Part shown: one piece after another, positions 55,327 to 64,000 of the stretch
Numbering within the stretch: position 1 is the first letter of the stretch
How the letters are laid out: each line of letters starts with the position of its first letter
Program-made: the position numbers and the translations under genes
NCBI RefSeq assembly: GCF_035594125.1
Contig: NC_087158.1
Location: 10,008,300-10,072,299, forward strand
DNA length: 64,000 bases
Source: Scylla paramamosain
Taxonomy: Eukaryota; Arthropoda; Malacostraca; Decapoda; Portunidae
Direction of reading: 5' to 3'
Notes under the pieces: model-generated
Seen by the model: the letters and a program-made list of their open reading frames with translations, nothing else
What the model was told of the DNA's origin: nothing
The model's database searches: none

Positions 55327-56369
55327 TCAGCGCGGCGTGGCGGCAAGCGGAGCTCCTGTAGGTGGGGTGTCTGTTGCTCCTGCACCTTGTATAGGGTGGT
55401 GAGACCCGCCACGTACCTGCGGTGCTGCAGGCTGTGGAGGCCGGCTTGCTGCTCGGGAAGGCCATCTTCTATCAGACGTTCTGCCCTCCGCTGAATCTTT
55501 TCCAGGACAGCGGTGGGAGGGCGCCGCTCCGCTCCAGCCGGGGCAGGAGAACTCCAGAGAGAAGTGGATCTCAGCTATGTACAGCAGCTCCCGTCCCCTG
55601 CTGTTCAGGAGTCCGGTCATCCTTCTGAGGCAGGCCAGCTTCCCTGCTACTGACCTGGTGAGCTGAGTTATGTGTGCCTGGTAAGTCAGCTTGCTGTCAA
55701 ACGTAACTCCCAGGATCTGCAGCTCTTGCTGAGGCGTAAGTTGCGCCCCATTGAGAGAGGAGCGGATGTCATGCGCCATCCTGGACACCACGAGCAGCTG
55801 CGTTTTTTGGGGGGCGAAGGTGACTTGCCATCTGCGTCCCCGGTTCTCCAGGCGGCGTAGTGTAGTGCTCAACCTTTTGTTCTTCCCCTGGTGCGAAGGG
55901 CAGCGACAAGATAACGTCATCGGCATAAGCGTTGGCGCTCTGAGAGAGGTTAAGCATGTCGTTGACATACACGTGCCAGAGAAATGGGCCCAGCATGCTG
56001 CCCTGTGGAACTCATGCGCCTATTTTCAATGAGGAAGACTGCTGTCCGTTATGGACTACTCGCATCTCCCGCTCGCGCAGGTAATCACCTAGCAACTCCA
56101 GCAGGGCGCCGCCCACTCCGACCGCGTGTAGTCGTTCCACCAAGCCAGCGTGCCATACGGTCACAAGCGCCGGCGGTATCTAGCGCCAGAACAGCCGTGT
56201 ACCTCCCCTGGTCCAGGGCGTCACTCCACTCGTTTGACAGCAGCAGGATGGGGTCTGCTGCCGAGCGAGCCTTCCTGAACCCGAACTGACAGGCGCTGAG
56301 AAGATGCTGGCTGTCGAGTTGGGACGTGAGGCGCCTCGCTAGGATGCCTTCCAGCACCCTCCCCACCAC
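55327..56369 (-). pseudogene. Family C-like reverse transcriptase pseudogene
   Basis: It spans RT from before the FGFR block to the thumb. The YADD box is present (AYADDVILSLP), as is a changed second block (ALDTAGACDR in place of ALDIAGAFDR). At least three frameshifts, at about 56,150, 55,960 and 55,550, disrupt it. After 55,550 the frame becomes a Pro/Arg/Ala-rich read-through that is not the real protein. The 3' UTR is not clearly identified. Confidence 0.8.
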
Positions 56370-56589
56370 TGACAGCTGGGAGATGGGGTGGTAGTTCGCT
56401 GCCTCCTATCTGCTGCCTTTCTTACTTACTGGCACCACATGGCTGGTCTTCCAGATTCTCAGCCACCTTTCTTGGCACAAGATGGCCCTCGAATAACCTA
56501 GAGAGAGGGTGTGCCAGTACTCCAGAGCACCTGCGAAGTAGGCGGGGACTTACTCCGTCAGAGCCTACAGCCTTGTACTCCTCGATGGC

Positions 56590-57411
<822 letters not shown>

Positions 57412-57441
57412 CTTTTTTTAAACAAATATTTACAGAAAGGC

Positions 57442-58340
57442 TTAAAATTCCACGTTGAGTATGGAATTATTTAAGAAGCCTATGATAGTATTATTTACAG
57501 GAAATAACACTATACATACTTTACATAAAGATAATAATGCTAATACGATAATACAATAAAATAATAAAAATTTAAAGCACCAGTGGGGACAGGTGCGTGC
57601 TACGCCAGCTGTGGGCTGCCAGCTTTCACCTGGTGCGTGGGACATGTCCTGCACTTGGGGCGTGGCCGCCGTGAACATGTTCCACAGCCACGAAGTCCTG
57701 GCTGTGTAGGTGCGCTGGTGTTGGCTAGAGCGAGATCGAGGCACCTTCACTAGCTCGTCGCTACTGGCCGCAGCTCTGGTGCACCTCTGCACTGTGTGTG
57801 GCAGCAGCCTCAGGGGGTCCAAGGTGAGGGACCCTCTGCACCTGAGTTTTGTGGCACACCACTAGTGCCGACACGTCCCGGCGATGCTCCAGTGACGTTA
57901 CTGGTGGTTGGTGCTGTTGGTCCTCATCGGTGGCCACCAGACGCATGGCTCGCCGCTGCACAGCATCCAGTCTCTGCATGTGGGTGGCGGCACTCGACAT
58001 CCAGGACAGGGCACCGTACTCCATACATGGGCGTATCTGTGCCCTGTATAGCGTGAGGATGCCCCGTGGGTCGAGGGTGTTCGCCATCCTGCGCAGGGCA
58101 GAGACTCGGAGAGAGGTCTGGCGGGCGACGACAGCGATGTGGTGATCGAAGCGTAGGCTGCGGTCCACAGACACGCCCAGGATCTTGATGTAATCCTGAA
58201 GTGGCAGGCTCTTGCCTCCAAAACGCAGCTGTCCTAAAACTGCGTATAAGGCACCTGGGGACCGCGAGATGACCATCGCGAAGGAGGAGAAGACTCCTCG
58301 TCTTCTCAGGAGCAAAGTTAACATGCCACATCTTTCCCCA
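57442..58340 (-). pseudogene. Family C ORF2 C-terminal part, frameshifted
   Basis: After the main frame ends at 58,341, coding continues in other frames. Frame 57,924-58,331 begins MWHVNFAPEKTR. Frame 57,761-58,324 then carries LQDYIKILGVSVDRSLRFDH, LRRMANTLDPRGILTLYRAQ, IRPCMEYGALSWMS and QRRAMRLVATDED. Frame 57,442-57,822 finishes with SSDELVKVPRSRSSQHQRTY. These are the thumb and C-terminal region of jockey-like RTs. Frameshifts at about 58,340, 58,290 and 57,815. Confidence 0.85.
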
Positions 58341-60386
58341 CTACTCCACCAGTCCGAGCTGCCTGTTCAACTCAGTGACGGCACGCTGACTGTCGAGGCG
58401 GCAGTAGGAGCGGGAGAGTGTGCAGTCGTCGGCGTATGCTGCCACAGATGACAGCTGCCGGAGGAGGTCGTCGATGTATATGTTCCATAGGACTGGGCCC
58501 AAGACGGAGCCTTGTGGAACTGAGGCCCGGACAGGTGAAGGCCTTGATGACTGCCAGTTGACTACTACCTGAAGGGTCCTACCCTGGAGGTAATCTTCTA
58601 GCAGCATTAACAGGTCACCTTGGACACCCTTGGTGCGAAGCTTTTCAATGAGCCCCGCGTGCCAGACCCTGTCAAAAGCCCCAGCAATGTCCAGGGCCAC
58701 CACAAGGGTGTCCAGGCCTTCTTCCAGGGCGTCTTGCCAGTCCTTGGAGATGATGAGGAGGAGGTCTGCGGTGGATCTGCCAGGCCTGAAGCCAAACTGC
58801 CTGTCTGAGAGGAGGTGGTTCTCGCTCTGGTGTTGGTAGATGGCAGCAGCCATTATTTTCTCCAGCAACTTGCCCATCACTGAGAGCAGGGAGATGGGTC
58901 TGTAGTTGTTGGGCTCAGACCTTGAGTTTTTCTTATGGACCAGGACCACACGCGCTTCCTTCCATACTGAGGGCCACTTCTTCTCCCTCAGGCAAGATGT
59001 GAAGACGGTGGTGAGAGGAGCTGACAGCTCTCTAGCGCAGTGCTTGAGGAGCCGTGGGCTGACGTCATCCGGGCCTGTGGCTTTACCCACATCCACCGCA
59101 CCGAGTAGCCGCTCAACCTGCTCTGCCGTCACCAAGACAGTGGTGACAGTACAATCAGTTTCCGGGGCCAGCTGTGGTACAGGTCGTGCCGAGTCGTCAA
59201 CCTTCATCTTGTTGGCGAAAAGCTCGGCGAGGAGTGTGGCCTTGTCTGCACTGCTCGTGGCAGTGGATCCGTCAGGTCTGGTGAGTGGAGGAAGAGTCTC
59301 GCGGTGACATGCTCCTTGCTGCTCCTTTACCAGATTCCACCAGGTCTTGTTGCCAACACCTGGGCCACTGAGCTTTCGCCTTCTGTCCTCCCTTAGCTGA
59401 TTCCTCGCCCATCTGCAGATAGACATCATCCTCTTACACGCCTCCCGGTGCAGCGTCTTGTTCCTGCGTGACGTGTGTCGCTTGTACCTCACCCAGGCAG
59501 CATGCTTGGCCTCGGCAGATGCTCTGCAGCGAAAACCAAACCAGGCGGGATCATCAGGCCTGGAGAGATATACTCGGCTGGGCAAATGCTGCTGTTGGAG
59601 GGCAAGGAGCCTGGTGGTGAGGGTGCGTGCCTTGGTCTCAGCATCTCCCATTAGAAGGGACTCCCAGTCCGTGTTCTCCATGTCTTGCTTCATGGATGGC
59701 CAGTCCACCCTGTTCCAAAGCCAGACGGTACGCGGGATAGCGTCTTCCCTCGCCGTTTGCAGCTCGACCTGAGACAGCACAGCAAAGTGGTCTGAGCTGC
59801 CCACTGGTCCTAGCTGCTGGCAGCTGATGCTGACTTCGGGTAGGTCTGTCACCACAGGATCCAGCAACCCTCCCCGCTCGTGTGTAGGGAAGGTGACATG
59901 GTTGGTTAGGGCCTGAACAGTCAGGAGATTACTGAAGGCATCCTGCTCCATGTGGAAGTTCAGGTCCCCCACTATCATCACATGGGAACACTTGTGACGC
60001 TGGAGCAGGGTGTCGAGTTCCTCCGTCAGGAAGTCTAGCGGGGCTCGTCCTTGTCTCGGGGGGCGGTACATGACACAGAGAAGCCCACTGTTATCTGCAA
60101 GTACCACCCTAAAGAACAGTGCCTCCATCAGGTGTGGCACGGCTACCTCAAGTTCCTGTGTTTGGAGACCGTCCTTAAAACAGGCAGCGACACCTCCGCC
60201 TGCTCTATTTTTTCGGTCCATCCTCACCCACAGGGAGTAGCCTGATATTTTGCCGAACGTCGGCTCCACCTCGTCACTCAGCCACGTTTCTGTTACTGCG
60301 ACAATGTCAGCACTATGTCTCAGCACGAAATTGTGGCTAAGGTCACCTACACTGGTGCGGAGTCCTCTCACGTTGGCGGAGACCAC
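58341..60386 (-). CDS. Family C ORF2: APE endonuclease and reverse transcriptase, 681 residues, C-terminus lost by frameshift
   Basis: Long open frame. The start at 60,386 gives MVSANVRGLRTS, the first strand of the endonuclease, so the real start may be slightly upstream. Endonuclease: VTETW with Glu33, GDLN at 140-143, SSDH with SDH at 198-200. RT: KATGPDDVSPRLL, NNYRPISLLSVMGKLLEKI, QFGFRPGRSTADLLL, VVALDIAGAFDRVWH, ASVPQGSVLGPVLW and AYADDCTLS near residue 651. All catalytic acids are kept. The enzyme would nick the target and prime cDNA synthesis from element RNA. The frame ends 28 residues after YADD through a frameshift, so it is probably inactive. Confidence 0.9.
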   Translation of the reverse strand: MVSANVRGLRTSVGDLSHNFVLRHSADIVAVTETWLSDEVEPTFGKISGYSLWVRMDRKNRAGGGVAACFKDGLQTQELEVAVPHLMEALFFRVVLADNSGLLCVMYRPPRQGRAPLDFLTEELDTLLQRHKCSHVMIVGDLNFHMEQDAFSNLLTVQALTNHVTFPTHERGGLLDPVVTDLPEVSISCQQLGPVGSSDHFAVLSQVELQTAREDAIPRTVWLWNRVDWPSMKQDMENTDWESLLMGDAETKARTLTTRLLALQQQHLPSRVYLSRPDDPAWFGFRCRASAEAKHAAWVRYKRHTSRRNKTLHREACKRMMSICRWARNQLREDRRRKLSGPGVGNKTWWNLVKEQQGACHRETLPPLTRPDGSTATSSADKATLLAELFANKMKVDDSARPVPQLAPETDCTVTTVLVTAEQVERLLGAVDVGKATGPDDVSPRLLKHCARELSAPLTTVFTSCLREKKWPSVWKEARVVLVHKKNSRSEPNNYRPISLLSVMGKLLEKIMAAAIYQHQSENHLLSDRQFGFRPGRSTADLLLIISKDWQDALEEGLDTLVVALDIAGAFDRVWHAGLIEKLRTKGVQGDLLMLLEDYLQGRTLQVVVNWQSSRPSPVRASVPQGSVLGPVLWNIYIDDLLRQLSSVAAYADDCTLSRSYCRLDSQRAVTELNRQLGLVE

Positions 60387-60468
60387 GGTCAGGTGACAGC
60401 TGGGGCGTCTGTTCCCTTGCCTCCTCGCGTTGGCTTGGGAATGAGGTGTGGTGGTGAGGCGAGACGCA

Positions 60469-60783
60469 TTAGTGTCTGCCCTGCCACGAGGAGAGATTCC
60501 AGCTGGGGTAGTGACCGGGCTGTGGCTGCCAGGAAGGCTGGAAGGGGGCCTGAAAGGGCTGCTGGGGGTGAGGAAGTTGTTGCCGCGCTAAACCCTCCGT
60601 CAGAACCCTCATGAACCTACTCTCCTGCCTTTGTTCCTGGCGTTCGTCAGCAGCGCGGCTGTAGCACATCTCAGCTGTGTGGCCGGGGCGGAAGCAGTAG
60701 TCGCATCGGACCCTTTGCTCTCCCCTGTGCCTCACTGGGTACGCAGATGCCTGTGGCTGAGTCATGCGAGGAGGAGGGACAGG
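60469..60783 (-). pseudogene. Family C ORF1 C-terminal part with CCHC zinc knuckle
   Basis: The frame includes MTQPQASAYPVRHRGEQRVR followed by CDYCFRPGHTAEMC, a perfect C-x2-C-x4-H-x4-C zinc knuckle, then a Gln/Pro-rich tail ending SSWQGRH. ORF1 proteins of this type bind element RNA. The N-terminal part is absent because the element is truncated at a GA tract. Upstream of the Met the frame reads Arg-Glu repeats, which are the microsatellite. ORF2 begins about 80 bp after its stop. Confidence 0.82.
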
Positions 60784-60803
60784 TCTCTCTCTCTCTCTCT
60801 CTC
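60784..60803. repeat. Short (CT)n tract at the family C 5' edge
   Basis: About 10 CT units. The element ends exactly here. Confidence 0.9.
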
Positions 60804-61912
60804 AGAACGACAAGAAAAAAATCTCTCCTCTCATTCCCTAAAAGAAGACAGAAGCTTCCTTTTCTCTCTTCCGTTTCATTTATTGAAGTTCGCACACCAG
60901 TTATTTACATTGACTCATAAAACAAAATGCAGAAGAGAAGTATTGTAGCACTTTTTGTTATGGATCTATAAATCATAATAAAAGTAGCCAGTCTCAGGCG
61001 GAGAGACGTCTTAACACTGCAGTCCTTTCTCGCTCCTTTCTCATAACTTAGCCTAGTGTTCAAGGACATTTAAAACATTTCTTACGCCACTCACTATAAT
61101 ATATATACTTTAAATTTGATTGAGCTGCGTCCGCTGAAATCTTAAGATGTTATTTTACTTTTAGAGTACAAAAGTCCTTTACCATTAGCTTTCGAGAGAG
61201 AGAATTCAAAGGGAATCAGTGAGTGACAGCTGTCAGTCGTAACCTTTCAAATTAAGATTCTACACTCAAACTGAATGTCACTATGCAGAGGACAAGATCA
61301 GGATAATTTACGCTTCCATGGAAGCAACGAAGTTTTATTACCCAATATACGAACTTGCCAATTTTGATGATTTAGGTAATTAACAGACTTTTAGATTAGT
61401 CTTTAGTCTTCATTTTCTTCACCAACACCTTCCGTAAATATTTTTTTTTAACTTAGGTCTCTCTCTCCAAGTCCCCAGCTATACCATAAAAAAAAAAAAA
61501 ATTGGGGATTTTTTTGTTTTGTTTTGTTTTTGTTTTGCGAGGGTGAGGGAAGTAAGAGAAAGTAATTTGTACTTGGAATAATATTGATACAGTTACCTCA
61601 AAATACACCGGGGTTTTTTTTTTTTTCTTTGCAAGGGTGAGGGAAGTAAGACAAAGAGTAATTTGTACTTGAAATAATATTGATACACTTAACACAAAAT
61701 AAACTAAAGATTAAGTTCACCACTAGTGGCGTTGGCTTCAGCGGCAAACCGCAGGAAAACAGTTCAGTTGCCGATATTTTGTTAAATTTCTGTTACCCCT
61801 TATGCTACTTTAAGGAAACTACTTCACATTAATATTATTATCATTATTTTTTTTGTGTGTGTGGGGGAAGTTTATTGTTATTATCACCATTTTTTATGTG
61901 TGTGTTATATAA
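60804..61912. other. Non-coding stretch with a 94-bp tandem duplication
   Basis: GGGTGAGGGAAGTAAGA and TAATTTGTACTTG occur at about 61,540 and again about 94 bp later, each preceded by a T-run. No gene was recognised. Confidence 0.6.
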
Positions 61913-62665
61913 GAACATAAGAAATAAGGGAAGCTGCAAAAAAGCCATCAGGCCTACACATGGCAGTCCCTCTATGAAATATATATCTACCTATTTCCAC
62001 ATATCATCCCCATCCATAAATCTATCTAATCTTCCATTAAAGCTCCCCAATGACTCAGCACTAACAACTTGATTACTGAATCCGCTCCATTCATCTACCA
62101 TTCTATTTGAGAACTAATTCCTTTTTTAGACCTAAATTCTTCAAGATTGAACTCATTATTTCTTGTTCTATCCTGGATACTGATCTTATGAATTTTGCTT
62201 AAGTCCCATTTGTTATAACCCTTATACCACTTAAAGACTTCTGTCAGGTCCCCTCTTAACCTACGTCTCTCAGCTTCAATCTCGCTTCCTCAGGAATACC
62301 CCTCATCCCCTGAATCCTTTTAGTTATTCTCCTTTGTACTGATTCTAATAGACCTATTTCCTTCCTGTAATATGGGGACCAGAACTGCTCAGCGTATTGT
62401 AGATGAGGTCTGAGCAGCGTCAAATATAACTTTAGTATTAGTTAGGGACTTCTACTCTTAACTCTCCTAAAAACTAATTCTAATACCCTATTTACCCTAT
62501 TTGTGGCCTCTATACAATGCTTTCTTAGTCGGAGTTCAGAGCTAACTATAACTCCTAAATCTCCTGGGTACCCAGAACCCATCAGAGCTTCGTTGTTTGT
62601 TATATAACTACTGTGTGGATTTCCTTTACCTACGCTAAGGACTTTGCATTTGTTGATGCTAAATA
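61913..62665 (-). mobile_element. CR1/L2-like element, 5'-truncated 3' fragment
   Basis: Same 3' terminus as the copy at 26,768 (reads GAACATAAGAAATAAGGGAA on the plus strand) and collinear with the last 250 codons of its ORF2. It is truncated at about 62,665, just after the RT catalytic box, at the codons for NKCKVLSVGRGNPH. Many small deletions and substitutions leave no long frame, so it is much older than the copy in the Gypsy element. Confidence 0.88.
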
Positions 62666-62765
62666 TATGATTTCATGAACATCATAGGGTTGGTAATAAA
62701 AGTCCTGTCTTACATGCGTATTCTTAAAATAGCTCTGTAAAGTTGATTACAAGATATAGCTTATA

Positions 62766-64000
<1,235 letters not shown>

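Overview
The window is eukaryotic, repeat-dense DNA with no bacterial-style gene organisation. I infer an arthropod, most likely a decapod crustacean (crab or shrimp). The grounds are very long dinucleotide microsatellites (TA, GA/CT, AC/GT), degenerate TTAGG-type (arthropod telomere) DNA, relics of a MADF domain, and several lineages of APE-type non-LTR retrotransposons. The species cannot be fixed from sequence alone. I see no intact single-copy cellular gene. Nearly every real coding signal belongs to a transposable element, most of them broken.

Layout. (1) 1-22,300: many copies of one non-LTR element, here called family A, about 3.3 kb with one endonuclease plus reverse transcriptase reading frame. 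Near-full-length copies lie at 6,253-9,573 and 18,184-21,476, with fragments elsewhere. They are interleaved with TA, CT, GA and CA tracts, and two of them sit inside one interrupted TA tract. (2) 22,330-24,905 and 37,520-45,366: an A-rich higher-order repeat array built on a degenerate unit of about 80-120 bp. It carries decayed MADF exons, a 34-bp minisatellite and huge TA tracts. (3) 25,267-37,502: a Ty3/Gypsy-type LTR retrotransposon lying inside that array. It is interrupted by a CR1/L2-like element (26,768-30,301) and by a near-full-length family A element (31,667-34,907). (4) 45,507-49,026: a family A copy with a long intact endonuclease frame, fused to an inverted second copy. (5) 49,027-55,180: mostly non-coding, with very long CT and GA tracts, several arranged as inverted repeats. 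(6) 55,190-60,783: a third non-LTR family (family C) with a CCHC zinc-knuckle ORF1 and an EN-RT ORF2, bounded by CT/GA tracts. (7) 60,804-64,000: non-coding DNA, a 5'-truncated CR1/L2 fragment, short tandem duplications and two TA tracts.

How the parts relate. The nesting gives an order of events: array, then Gypsy insertion, then CR1/L2 and family A insertions into the Gypsy body. The two LTRs differ mainly by a GA tract that is short in one and about 84 bp in the other, so that tract changed length after integration. The most interesting signals are the repeated coincidence of element ends with dinucleotide tracts (family A with TA, family C with CT/GA), a shared CGAG interruption in four separate TA tracts, and the MADF-bearing A-rich higher-order array. 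These are readings from sequence alone; alignment and population data would be needed to separate microsatellite-targeted insertion from tract growth at element ends.
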